Of a stretch of 64,000 nt of DNA, positions 16,523 through 24,628 are shown piece by piece (position 1 is the first letter of the stretch; the number at the start of each line of letters is the position of its first letter). The notes beneath the pieces are model-generated. The model was given only the letters and a program-made list of their open reading frames with translations. It made no database searches and was not told the origin of the DNA. Source of the stretch: Paraburkholderia caffeinilytica (GTDB taxonomy: Bacteria > Pseudomonadota > Gammaproteobacteria > Burkholderiales > Burkholderiaceae); contig NZ_CP031467.1 in the NCBI RefSeq assembly GCF_003368325.1, forward strand, positions 1,488,001 through 1,552,000, given 5' to 3'. Made by a program: the position numbers and the translations under genes.

Positions 16523-18241
16523 ATGGCCGACCCGATTACATCCCGTTCGCGCCGCGGCGTGAGTGCCCCTGCCGCCCCGGAAGCGCGCGGCCGTGCACTG
16601 CCCCGCTGGCATTACCTCGTCGCGCTGGCCGCCGGTGCGGCCAATACGCTGTCGTTCGCACCGACGCCGCACGGCGGCTGGCTCGAACTCGTGATCTTCG
16701 TGTTCTTTTTCGCCTGGCTCACGCGGACAACCGGCTGGAAAAGCGCCGCGCTGACGGGCGGCGCGTTCGGCTTCGGCAACTACGTCACCGGCGTGTGGTG
16801 GCTGTACGTCAGCATGCACGACTACGGCGGCATGGCCGCGCCGCTGGCGGGCGCGGCGGTCGTGCTGTTCTCGCTGTATCTGGCCGTGTATCCGGCGCTG
16901 GCTGCGGGCATCTGGTCGTTCTGCGCAGGGCACGCACGCAATGGCGCGCCCGATACCGACCAACCGTTCTCGCCGACCTGGCACGGGGCGCTGGCGTTCG
17001 CAAGCGCGTGGGCGATCGGTGAATGGTTGCGCGGCACAGTGTTCACCGGCTTTCCGTGGCTTGCGAGCGGTTATGCGCAAGTCGACGGCCCGTTCGCCGG
17101 GTTTGCGCCCGTGGCGGGTGTGTACGGCGTCGGCTGGATACTGGCGCTGGCCGCTGCGTTGATCGTACAGGCGCTGGTGCCGCTGTTGGCTTCGCGCGGG
17201 CGGTTCGATGCCATCGACGCCGGCCATGCGGGAACTGCCGGCCAGGGAGGCAGGCGCGGTGTCGCGCGCGTTGCCGTGCCGGTGGCAATCTCGATTGCGC
17301 TGATCGCCGCCGGCCTGCTGCTGCCGCTCGCGCAATGGACCCTGCCGGCCAACGCGCCGCTGACGGTGCGCCTGCTGCAAGGCAACGTCAAACAGGAAAT
17401 GAAGTTCGAGGAAGCCGGCATGCGCGCCGCGATCGACCAGTTTCAGCAGATGATCACGTCGAAGCCGGCCGACCTGATCGTCACGCCGGAAACCGCCATT
17501 CCGGTGCTCGCGCAGCAATTGCCGCCGCAGTTCGCGTCGGCGGTGCGCAACTTTTCGGATACGACGGGCAGCGCGATCGTATTCGGCGCAATCGGCGGCA
17601 CCATCACGCCAGAAGGCCAGGTAGTCGACTACACGAACAGCCTGTTCGGCGTCACGCCGGGCACGCGCGAGGTCTATCGCTACGATAAACACCATCTCGT
17701 GCCGTTCGGCGAATTCGTGCCGTGGGGCTTCCGCTGGTTCGTCAATCTGATGAGCATTCCCCTCGGCGATTTCGCACGCGGCGCGCCCGTGCAGAAGCCG
17801 TTCATCGTGCATAACCAGCCGGTGGCCGTCGACATCTGCTACGAGGATATTTTCGGCGAAGAGATCGCACGGAGCATTCGCGAGAGCGATACGCCGGCGG
17901 GTGTGCTGGTCAACTCGACCAATCTCGCCTGGTTCGGCGACACCATCGCGCTGGATCAGCATCTGCAGATCGCGCGCATGCGTTCGCTGGAAACCGGCCG
18001 GCCCATGCTGCGCGCCACCAACACCGGCATGACCGCCGCGATCGACGCCCACGGCAAGGTGATCGGGCGCCTGACGCCGTACACGATCGGCTCGCTCGAC
18101 GTAACGGTACAAGGCACCTCGGGCAGCACGCCTTATGTGACCAGCGGCAATAACACAGTGCTGGCGGTTTCGTTGCTGCTGCTGGCGTTCGGGTTTGCGT
18201 TCGGGCCGGGGATTACGCGGCGGCAAAACGGCAAGAAATAA
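16523..18241 (+). CDS. lnt: Apolipoprotein N-acyltransferase
   Basis: Inner-membrane enzyme that adds the third acyl chain to lipoprotein N-termini. It has 572 residues, somewhat longer than the ~512 of E. coli, with two extended loops in the membrane part (around residues 140-155 and 230-250). About six N-terminal helices are followed by a nitrilase-like domain. The catalytic triad is visible: Glu in VTPETAIPV, Lys in YRYDKHHLVPFGEFVP, and Cys in VAVDICYEDIFGEE. A final C-terminal helix precedes the stop. The window encodes several lipoprotein substrates (LptE, the M48 and S8 proteases). Confidence 0.96.
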   Translation: MADPITSRSRRGVSAPAAPEARGRALPRWHYLVALAAGAANTLSFAPTPHGGWLELVIFVFFFAWLTRTTGWKSAALTGGAFGFGNYVTGVWWLYVSMHDYGGMAAPLAGAAVVLFSLYLAVYPALAAGIWSFCAGHARNGAPDTDQPFSPTWHGALAFASAWAIGEWLRGTVFTGFPWLASGYAQVDGPFAGFAPVAGVYGVGWILALAAALIVQALVPLLASRGRFDAIDAGHAGTAGQGGRRGVARVAVPVAISIALIAAGLLLPLAQWTLPANAPLTVRLLQGNVKQEMKFEEAGMRAAIDQFQQMITSKPADLIVTPETAIPVLAQQLPPQFASAVRNFSDTTGSAIVFGAIGGTITPEGQVVDYTNSLFGVTPGTREVYRYDKHHLVPFGEFVPWGFRWFVNLMSIPLGDFARGAPVQKPFIVHNQPVAVDICYEDIFGEEIARSIRESDTPAGVLVNSTNLAWFGDTIALDQHLQIARMRSLETGRPMLRATNTGMTAAIDAHGKVIGRLTPYTIGSLDVTVQGTSGSTPYVTSGNNTVLAVSLLLLAFGFAFGPGITRRQNGKK

Positions 18242-18283
18242 ATCGCGCTAGATCGCGTGACTGCACCCATGCCGCGTATACGC

Positions 18284-18313
18284 GATAACGCCGCAGTGAA
18301 TCGCGGCGTTATC
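18284..18313 (+). terminator. Hairpin terminator after lnt
   Basis: Perfect 11-bp arms (GATAACGCCGC at 18284-18294 and GCGGCGTTATC at 18303-18313) with an 8-base loop lie 43 bp after the lnt stop. The T-tract is poor (TCATCCC). Confidence 0.65.
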
Positions 18314-18343
18314 TCATCCCTTACCCGTCACGCCAATAGAAAA

Positions 18344-18374
18344 ACGCGCGCTCCGAAACACCGTGAGCGCGCGC
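18344..18374 (-). terminator. Intrinsic terminator of the M48 protease gene (minus strand)
   Basis: GCGCGCTC at about 18346-18353 pairs with GAGCGCGC at about 18365-18372; on the minus strand the stem is followed by GTTTTTC. It lies about 20 bp past the M48 stop codon. Confidence 0.7.
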
Positions 18375-18392
18375 TTATAAGAAAATCAGGCT

Positions 18393-19151
18393 TTACTGAT
18401 TCGACGCAATCCGCTGCTGAATATGCTGCGCACGCGCCGGTGAAGCCGGATGCGAACTCAACATGCTCGACTTGCCACCGTCCAATTGGGCAAGCTTGTT
18501 GAACGCCGTCACCAATCCCGACGGATCGAGATTTTTCTTTTTCTGCAAGTCGAATGAATAATCGTCGGCCGCGCTTTCCTGGGTTTGCGAGAACTGCGCA
18601 TTAATCAGCTTCTCGGAAAAATCGCCCAGCTGCGAACCGGACAACGCCCCCGCCACACCACCCGCCGACGAAGCCACCGAGCGCGCAGCCGAGGTCGCGT
18701 ACGCCACCTGCATTGCCTTCTTCGTATGGCCGAGCGCCACGTGGCCCATCTCATGGCCGACCACGCCGCGCACCTCGTTGTCATTCATCATGTCCATCAA
18801 GCCGCTATACACGCGCACGCAGCCGTTGGCCATCGCCCATGCGTTGACGTCCTTGGTGATGTACACCTTGTAGTTCACCGGCACACCGTTGATGTTATCG
18901 CCCAGTTGCGCGGCGATCTTGTTCAGACGTTTCTGGTACTTGCTGTTCGCAGCGGCAATCTGATTTTCGCTGTCCAGCTGTGCACATGACTTGTCGGTCA
19001 GCGCGCGCACGTCGGCGTCGCTGAGTGTGGCGGCCTGAGCGGCCTGCTGGCCGGACTGGATCAGCGCGGTCGGGTTAACGTTGCCGACGTTCGAGCACGC
19101 GGCAAATAGTGCGCAGGCAGAAACGGCAATGACAAAGCGGTACGTTTTCAT
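18393..19151 (-). CDS. M48-family metalloprotease lipoprotein (LoiP/YggG-like)
   Basis: A 252-residue periplasm-facing lipoprotein protease. The signal peptide ends in the lipobox LFAAC with lipid-modified Cys19. The zinc motif is VVGHEMGHVALGH (His133, Glu134, His137), with the third-ligand region at SQTQESAADDYSF and the C-terminal SSHPASPARAQHI typical of the YggG/LoiP and BepA group. These proteases take part in outer-membrane protein quality control. The ATG at 19151 starts the signal peptide directly; an in-frame ATG 14 codons earlier would bury it. Transcribed alone with its own terminator. Confidence 0.93.
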   Translation of the reverse strand: MKTYRFVIAVSACALFAACSNVGNVNPTALIQSGQQAAQAATLSDADVRALTDKSCAQLDSENQIAAANSKYQKRLNKIAAQLGDNINGVPVNYKVYITKDVNAWAMANGCVRVYSGLMDMMNDNEVRGVVGHEMGHVALGHTKKAMQVAYATSAARSVASSAGGVAGALSGSQLGDFSEKLINAQFSQTQESAADDYSFDLQKKKNLDPSGLVTAFNKLAQLDGGKSSMLSSHPASPARAQHIQQRIASNQ

Positions 19152-19290
19152 GGTGGAAGTCTCTTTTGCGGACGTTATTAACATCGACGGCACGTTTTAA
19201 TGCACCGCCCATTCGCAATGGCCGCATATCACCGGAGAAAAACTCCAAATATGTCGATTGCATAAACCATTGCCTCACGCGACAGACAAA

Positions 19291-19317
19291 AAATGCGCCT
19301 GACGGGCAGGCGCATTT
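19291..19317 (-). terminator. Intrinsic terminator of the glutathione transferase gene
   Basis: Perfect 11-bp arms (AAATGCGCCTG and CAGGCGCATTT) around a 5-base loop, with T-runs on both strands. It lies about 130 bp past the stop of the minus-strand glutathione transferase gene. The stretch 19318-19443 contains one further imperfect dyad (GCGATGC..GCATCGC near 19400) and no gene. Confidence 0.7.
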
Positions 19318-19443
19318 TTACCACAAACGTAATCTTAAATTCATGCTTATGAAAGCAGGAATGACATCATTTTGCAATTTAGCGGAAATTGCGGGCAGCG
19401 CGATGCAGATAACCGCATCGCTGCGAACCTGCGAGTACTTCGC

Positions 19444-20058
19444 TCAACCCACCGGCACCGTATCGATGAACGACTGACGCAGCGACAGTTTCTGGAAATG
19501 TTTATCCAGATTCGGATAGCCTTCGCGCCAATTCAGCTCGGGCATGCGGAAATCGAGGTAGCCCAGCGCGCAGCCCACTGCGATATCCGCGAGCGTGTAG
19601 TGATTGCCCGTGCACCACGGCTTGGTGCCCAAACCCTGCGACATGGCAATCAGGCCTTCGTCGATCTTGCGCTGTTGCCGCGCGACCCATGCGTCCACTC
19701 GCTGCTCGGGCGTGCGCTGGGTGCTTTCGAGGCGAATCAGCACCGCGGCGTCCAGCATGCCGTCGGCGAGCGCCTCCCAGCAACGCACTTCGACGCGCTC
19801 GCGACCGGACGGCGGAATCAGCTTGCCGACCGGCGACAGCGTATCCACGTATTCGCAGATCACCCGCGAGTCGAACACGGCTTCGCCGTCTTCCATCACG
19901 AGGCACGGCACCTTGCCGAGCGGATTGAAGGTGTGAATCGTGGTGTCGGGCGCCCAGACGTTCTCGGGCACGAGTTCGTAGTCGATCTTCTTGTCGGCCA
20001 GAACGATCCGCGCTTTGCGCACGAACGGGCTGGCGAGCGAACCGATGAGTTTCATCAT
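19444..20058 (-). CDS. Glutathione S-transferase family protein
   Basis: A 204-residue cytosolic protein. The N-terminal thioredoxin-like domain begins KLIGSLASPFVRKARIVLA, with a catalytic-serine position in SPFVRK. The cis-Pro motif is NPLGKVPCL near residue 50, followed by the gamma-Glu-binding segment DSRVICEYVD. The C-terminal all-helical domain includes YTLADIAVGCALGYLDFR. The family conjugates glutathione to electrophiles or reduces disulfides. The frame stays open far upstream through the antisense of pepP and the hydroxylase gene, but the real N-terminus is the tandem ATG at 20058/20055 after AAGGCAG. The physiological substrate is unknown. Confidence 0.92.
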   Translation of the reverse strand: MMKLIGSLASPFVRKARIVLADKKIDYELVPENVWAPDTTIHTFNPLGKVPCLVMEDGEAVFDSRVICEYVDTLSPVGKLIPPSGRERVEVRCWEALADGMLDAAVLIRLESTQRTPEQRVDAWVARQQRKIDEGLIAMSQGLGTKPWCTGNHYTLADIAVGCALGYLDFRMPELNWREGYPNLDKHFQKLSLRQSFIDTVPVG

Positions 20059-20289
20059 TACCATCTGCCTTTTCTTGAATTCGGCGAAAGTATAAGTGGT
20101 CGGCGGCATTCCCGAACACAGCGCAGTCGCTTCGCAAGCCGCATGGATGCTCGCTGTGGATGGATTGCAACATTGCCGCTGCGAGCGCGCGCCGTCTACC
20201 CGGCCAAATGGCCAACACGGGCCAACGCGGCTGGCGTGCCCCTCTCTCCCCGTCAGTATCCACGCAGAATAAGTCGCCGCATTGGGCGC

Positions 20290-20302
20290 TACAATCGCAA
20301 GA
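20290..20302 (+). promoter_or_regulatory. -10 element giving a leaderless pepP mRNA (candidate)
   Basis: TACAAT at 20290-20295 is followed by six bases and then the pepP ATG at 20302, so a transcript from this element would begin at or next to the start codon. No Shine-Dalgarno sequence precedes the ATG. The -35 region is weak. The same arrangement is found before ruvB. Confidence 0.4.
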
Positions 20303-21708
20303 TGAACCAGCCGACCGAACCCACCATCGCCATCGACGTCTACCGCACGCGCCGCGAGCGCGTCCTCGCCGCGCTGCGCGCGGCGGGCGGGGGCGTCGCC
20401 ATCGTCCCCACCGCGCCGGAAAAGCTGCGCAACCGGGACGCCGACTACCCCTACCGGCACGACAGCTACTTCTACTATCTGACGGGCTTCACGGAACCCG
20501 AGGCATGGCTGGTGCTCGATGCAAGCGCCGCGCCAGGCGAGCCGGCTTCGATCCTGTTCTGTCGCGAGAAGAATGTCGAGCGTGAAACGTGGGAAGGTTT
20601 CCGGTTCGGGCCGGACGGCGCGCGCGAGGCGTTCGGCTTTGACGCCGCCTTCGCGGTAAGCGAAGTCGACACGCAACTGCCGCGCATTCTCGCCGACAAA
20701 CCCGCGCTGCATTACGCGCTCGGCACTTCGGCGGAACTGGACGAGCAGGTGCGCGGCTGGCTCGACGCGATACGCTCGCTGGGCCGCAGCGGCGTCGCCG
20801 CGCCCGCGGCCGCGCGTGACCTGATCCCGTTGCTCGACGACATGCGGCTCGTCAAGGACCCCCACGAACTCGCCATCATGCGCCGGGCCGCGAAGATTTC
20901 GGCGCAAGCACATCGCCGCGCGATGGCCGCCTGCCACCCCGGCGTGCGCGAGTACGAACTCGAAGCCGAGCTGCTCTACACCTTCCGCAAATTCGGCGCG
21001 CAAGCGCCGGCCTACACGTCGATCGTCGCCGCGGGCGCCAATGCCTGCGTGCTGCACTACCCGGCCGGCAACGCGATTGCCCAGGACGGCGACCTGATCC
21101 TGATCGACGCAGCCTGCGAACTCGACGGCTACGCGTCCGACATCACCCGTACCTTCCCGGCGAGCGGCCGCTTCACGCCTGCGCAGCGCGAGTTGTACGA
21201 CATCGTGCTGGCCGCGCAGCAGGCTGCCGTCGACGCCACCCGCGTCGGCGCAAGCTTCGACGATCCGCACCAGGCCGCCGTGCGCGTGCTGTCGCAGGGG
21301 CTGCTCGACACGGGTATCGTCGACCGCACGAAATTCGCTTCGGTCGACGCGGTGATCGCGGAGCGCGCCTATGCGCCGTTCTACATGCACCGTACCGGCC
21401 ACTGGATCGGCATGGACGTGCACGACGCCGGCGACTACCGCGAACGCGGTGCGCCGCGCGACGAAGCGGGCGCACTGCCGTGGCGCACGCTGCAGGCGGG
21501 CATGGCACTGACTGTCGAGCCCGGCCTGTATATCCGTCCGGCCGAAGGCGTGCCCGAGCGCTACTGGAACATCGGCATCCGCATCGAGGACGACGCGATC
21601 GTCACGCCAACCGGCTGCGAGCTGATCACACGCGACGTCCCGGTGGCGGCCGACGAGATCGAGGCGTTGATGCAGGAAGCCCGCGCGGCCCAGGAAACAA
21701 AGCAGTAA
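20302..21708 (+). CDS. pepP: Xaa-Pro aminopeptidase P
   Basis: Manganese-dependent exopeptidase that removes the N-terminal residue when proline is second. It has 468 residues. The N-terminal creatinase-like domain includes YPYRHDSYFYYLTGFTEPEA. The C-terminal pita-bread domain carries the dinuclear metal ligands: Asp pair in LILIDAACELDGYASDITRTF, His in MHRTGHWIGMDVHD, Glu in LTVEPGLYI and Glu in IGIRIEDDAIV. The ATG at 20302 gives the usual length and directly follows a TACAAT -10 element. The FAD hydroxylase gene follows after 31 bp; in many proteobacteria pepP precedes ubiH in the same operon. Confidence 0.96.
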   Translation: MNQPTEPTIAIDVYRTRRERVLAALRAAGGGVAIVPTAPEKLRNRDADYPYRHDSYFYYLTGFTEPEAWLVLDASAAPGEPASILFCREKNVERETWEGFRFGPDGAREAFGFDAAFAVSEVDTQLPRILADKPALHYALGTSAELDEQVRGWLDAIRSLGRSGVAAPAAARDLIPLLDDMRLVKDPHELAIMRRAAKISAQAHRRAMAACHPGVREYELEAELLYTFRKFGAQAPAYTSIVAAGANACVLHYPAGNAIAQDGDLILIDAACELDGYASDITRTFPASGRFTPAQRELYDIVLAAQQAAVDATRVGASFDDPHQAAVRVLSQGLLDTGIVDRTKFASVDAVIAERAYAPFYMHRTGHWIGMDVHDAGDYRERGAPRDEAGALPWRTLQAGMALTVEPGLYIRPAEGVPERYWNIGIRIEDDAIVTPTGCELITRDVPVAADEIEALMQEARAAQETKQ

Positions 21709-21739
21709 TCCAGGCAGTAACCCAAGGAAGCAACCCGCA

Positions 21740-23011
21740 ATGAACGACGTTTCCCAGTCGACGGTGATTCTGAAACCCGCCGCGTCCGACCGTCCCTTCG
21801 ATTTCGACGTGACGATCGTCGGCGCCGGGCCGGTCGGGCTGGCGCTCGCCGGCTGGCTGGCGCGCCGCAGCGCGACGCAGGCGCTGAAGATCGCGCTGAT
21901 CGACGCGCGCGAGCCGGAAGATTCGATTGCCGATCCGCGCGCGATCGCCGTCTCGCACGGCAGCCGGATGATTCTCGAGCCGCTGCGCTGGCCCGCCGAC
22001 GCTACCGCGATCCAGCGCATCCACGTATCGCAGCGCGGCCATTTCGGCCGCACGCTGATCGACCATGGCGAACACGGTTTGCCGGCGCTCGGCTACGTGT
22101 TGCGTTATGGCTCGATCGTACATGGTCTCGCCGAAGCGGTTCACGCAACCTCCGTGCACTGGTTCCGCTCCACTTCCGCGGCGGCGCCGACCCAGGACCA
22201 CGACGGCGTCACGCTGCCGATCGAAACCGCGGGTGTCACGCGCAATCTGCACACGCGAATTCTGGTGAGTGCCGAAGGCGGCCTGTTCGGCGACCAGAAA
22301 ACCGGCAAGCTCGGCGATGACAAGGACAAGGGCGTGAGCGGCAAAGCCGGCAGCCGCACTGGCGAGGTCGGCACCCGCGATTACGGGCAAACCGCGCTGG
22401 TCGGTACGGTCACGGTATCCGCGCCGCAACCGCATGTGGCCTGGGAGCGCTTCACGTCGCAAGGGCCGATCGCGCTGCTGCCGATGGGCGGCGTGCGCGG
22501 CGCGAACTATGCGCTGGTCTGGTGCTGCGCACCCGACGAAGCCGCACGGCGCGCGCAACTTTCCGACGACGAATTCCTGCGCGAACTCGGCACCGCATTC
22601 GGCAGCCGCATGGGCCGCTTTACGCAAATCAAGGGGCGCGCGTCGTTCCCGCTGGGACTGAACGCAGTCGACACGCTGGTGAACGGTCATGTCGTTGCAA
22701 TCGGCAATGCGGCGCAGACGCTGCATCCGGTGGCCGGTCAGGGTCTCAATCTGGGCTTGCGCGACGCGCACGCGCTCGCCGACGCCCTGTCGGCGGAAGG
22801 CCCCACCCCACTCGCCTTGGCGACGTTCGCACAACGCCGCGCGCTCGACCGCCGCCTGACGATCGGCGCGACCGACACGCTCGCGCGCCTTTTCACCGTC
22901 GACTTCCCGCCGCTCGCCGCCTTGCGCGGTCTCGCCCTCACCGCGCTCGAATTCGTGCCGCCGGTGAAAACCGCGCTGGCGCGGCAAATGATGTTCGGTC
23001 AGCGTCGCTGA
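21740..23011 (+). CDS. UbiH/UbiF/VisC-family FAD-dependent hydroxylase
   Basis: A flavoprotein monooxygenase of the ubiquinone-biosynthesis hydroxylase family, 423 residues. The FAD Rossmann motif VTIVGAGPVGLALAGWLARR lies at about residues 28-47, and the second FAD motif is VVAIGNAAQTLHPVAGQGLNLG near residue 316. In the middle, about residues 190-213, there is a lysine-, glycine- and aspartate-rich low-complexity stretch (KTGKLGDDKDKGVSGKAG), which looks like a family-specific insertion in the substrate domain. The pepP-ubiH order supports a ring hydroxylase of ubiquinone synthesis, but the exact position (C4, C5 or C6) cannot be decided from sequence. Confidence 0.88.
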   Translation: MNDVSQSTVILKPAASDRPFDFDVTIVGAGPVGLALAGWLARRSATQALKIALIDAREPEDSIADPRAIAVSHGSRMILEPLRWPADATAIQRIHVSQRGHFGRTLIDHGEHGLPALGYVLRYGSIVHGLAEAVHATSVHWFRSTSAAAPTQDHDGVTLPIETAGVTRNLHTRILVSAEGGLFGDQKTGKLGDDKDKGVSGKAGSRTGEVGTRDYGQTALVGTVTVSAPQPHVAWERFTSQGPIALLPMGGVRGANYALVWCCAPDEAARRAQLSDDEFLRELGTAFGSRMGRFTQIKGRASFPLGLNAVDTLVNGHVVAIGNAAQTLHPVAGQGLNLGLRDAHALADALSAEGPTPLALATFAQRRALDRRLTIGATDTLARLFTVDFPPLAALRGLALTALEFVPPVKTALARQMMFGQRR

Positions 23012-23275
23012 GCGCGCCACTGGCTCACGCCCTACAGCCGCGGCGGCCTTTTTCAGGCGCCGCAGTCAGGCACATGAGTCAGGCGCATGAGCGGTGCCGC
23101 GCGAACGGAGCCGGTTCTATGAAACGGACCACTTTCATAGAAGATTTAATGAGTTACGGCAGATTCAAGTCGGGTGTCGACTATCCGTTAACGCTAAAAT
23201 GGTGGTTTTCCTTCGCATTTCGCGCACGCTCCGATTGACAGAAACTTAACAATCGGCCACAAGCGCGTCCAAGTC

Positions 23276-24343
23276 ATGCCTACTCTCGGCTCCCACAATC
23301 TGCGTAACAACCTGTTCGTCGCCCCCATGGCCGGCGTGACCGACCGGCCGTTCCGGCAGCTGTGCAAACGGCTGGGCGCGGGCTATGCGGTGTCGGAAAT
23401 GGTCGCCTCGAACGCGCAGTTGTGGAAAAGCGAAAAAACCATGCGCCGCGCCAACCACACGGGCGAGGTCGAGCCGATTGCCGTGCAGATCGCGGGTGCC
23501 GATCCGGTGATGATGGCCGAAGCCGCTCGTTACAATGTGGCGAACGGCGCGCAGATCATCGACATCAACATGGGCTGCCCGGCCAAGAAGGTGTGCAACG
23601 TGGCCGCGGGTTCTGCCTTGCTGCAGAACGAACCGCTCGTGCAGCGCATCGTCGAGGCGGTGGTGGGCGCGGTGGGCGTCGGACCGGACGCGGTGCCCGT
23701 CACGCTGAAAATCCGCACCGGCTGGGATCGCGACAACAAAAATGCCTTGTCGGTCGCGCATCTGGCCGAAGCCGCCGGCATTGCCATGCTCACCGTGCAC
23801 GGCCGCACACGCGCCGACCTGTATCACGGCGACGCCGAATACGAGACCATCGCTGCCGTGAAAGCAGCCGTGCGCATTCCGGTGGTCGCCAATGGCGATA
23901 TCACGTCGCCGCAAAAAGCCCGCGAGGTGCTCGCCGCCACCGGCGCCGACGCCATCATGATCGGCCGCGCTGCGCAGGGGCGTCCGTGGCTGTTCCGCGA
24001 GATCGAGCATTTCCTGCAAACGGGTGAGTTGCTGCCGCCCCCGCGCATCGACGAAATCCAGCAGGTCATGAACGAGCATCTCGAAGATCACTACGCGTTC
24101 TACGGCGAATTTACGGGCGTGCGCACTGCGCGCAAGCATATCGGCTGGTACACTCGCGGCCTTTCTGGCGCCAACGTGTTCCGGCACCGCATGAATACGC
24201 TGGACACCACGCGCGAACAACTCCTCGCCGTCAACGAATTCTTCGACGCCCAAAAGGCGATCTCAGACCGTCTCGTCTATGTCGACGAGACGCTCAGCAA
24301 GGACGACGGCGAGCCGGACCATACCGACCGACTAGCAGCATGA
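23276..24343 (+). CDS. dusB: tRNA-dihydrouridine synthase B
   Basis: FMN-dependent enzyme that reduces uridine to dihydrouridine in the tRNA D-loop (position 17 in E. coli). The TIM barrel starts LFVAPMAGVTDRPFRQLC; the catalytic cysteine is C101 in DINMGCPAKKVCN; the FMN phosphate-binding part is ANGDITSPQKA, with DAIMIGRAAQGRPWLF, and a C-terminal helical tRNA-binding domain follows. It has 355 residues. The stop overlaps the fis start (ATGA), the classic dusB-fis operon, so the two are translationally coupled. Before it, 23012-23275 contains no gene. Confidence 0.97.
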   Translation: MPTLGSHNLRNNLFVAPMAGVTDRPFRQLCKRLGAGYAVSEMVASNAQLWKSEKTMRRANHTGEVEPIAVQIAGADPVMMAEAARYNVANGAQIIDINMGCPAKKVCNVAAGSALLQNEPLVQRIVEAVVGAVGVGPDAVPVTLKIRTGWDRDNKNALSVAHLAEAAGIAMLTVHGRTRADLYHGDAEYETIAAVKAAVRIPVVANGDITSPQKAREVLAATGADAIMIGRAAQGRPWLFREIEHFLQTGELLPPPRIDEIQQVMNEHLEDHYAFYGEFTGVRTARKHIGWYTRGLSGANVFRHRMNTLDTTREQLLAVNEFFDAQKAISDRLVYVDETLSKDDGEPDHTDRLAA

Positions 24344-24573
24344 GCAAGAACAATATCGAACAATCTGTCCGCGACAGCCTGGGCATGTATTTCCAGGATC
24401 TCGACGGCTCCAATCCGCATGACGTCTACGACATGGTTATTTCATGCGTGGAAAAACCCTTGCTCGAAGTGGTGCTCGAGCAGGCCGGCGGCAACCAGTC
24501 GCTGGCCGCCGAGTATCTCGGCATCAACCGCAATACGCTGCGCAAGAAGCTGCAACAGCACGGTCTTTTGTAG
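24340..24573 (+). CDS. fis: DNA-binding protein Fis
   Basis: Nucleoid-associated regulator and DNA-bending protein, 77 residues. It is shorter than the 98-residue enterobacterial form because it lacks the N-terminal beta-hairpin arm, as is usual in betaproteobacteria. The C-terminal helix-turn-helix is complete: LLEVVLEQAGGNQSLAAEYL, then GINRNTLRKKLQQHGLL. It overlaps dusB by 4 bp and is followed by purH after 55 bp. Confidence 0.97.
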   Translation: MSKNNIEQSVRDSLGMYFQDLDGSNPHDVYDMVISCVEKPLLEVVLEQAGGNQSLAAEYLGINRNTLRKKLQQHGLL

Positions 24574-24628
24574 TTCGTTGTAGTTTCAGGCGCCCTGCCA
24601 CGTTTCCCTTCGGCTTTTCGTCTTCATC

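Noticed and set aside
16307..18226. A 639-codon minus-strand open frame opposite lnt
   Set aside because: Arginine- and alanine-rich antisense shadow of lnt; lnt has its full catalytic triad and normal length.
19444..22053. An 869-codon open frame on the minus strand covering the glutathione transferase and continuing through pepP antisense
   Set aside because: Only the last 204 codons match a known family and have a ribosome-binding site; the rest is antisense to pepP and the hydroxylase gene, with shadow composition caused by high GC.
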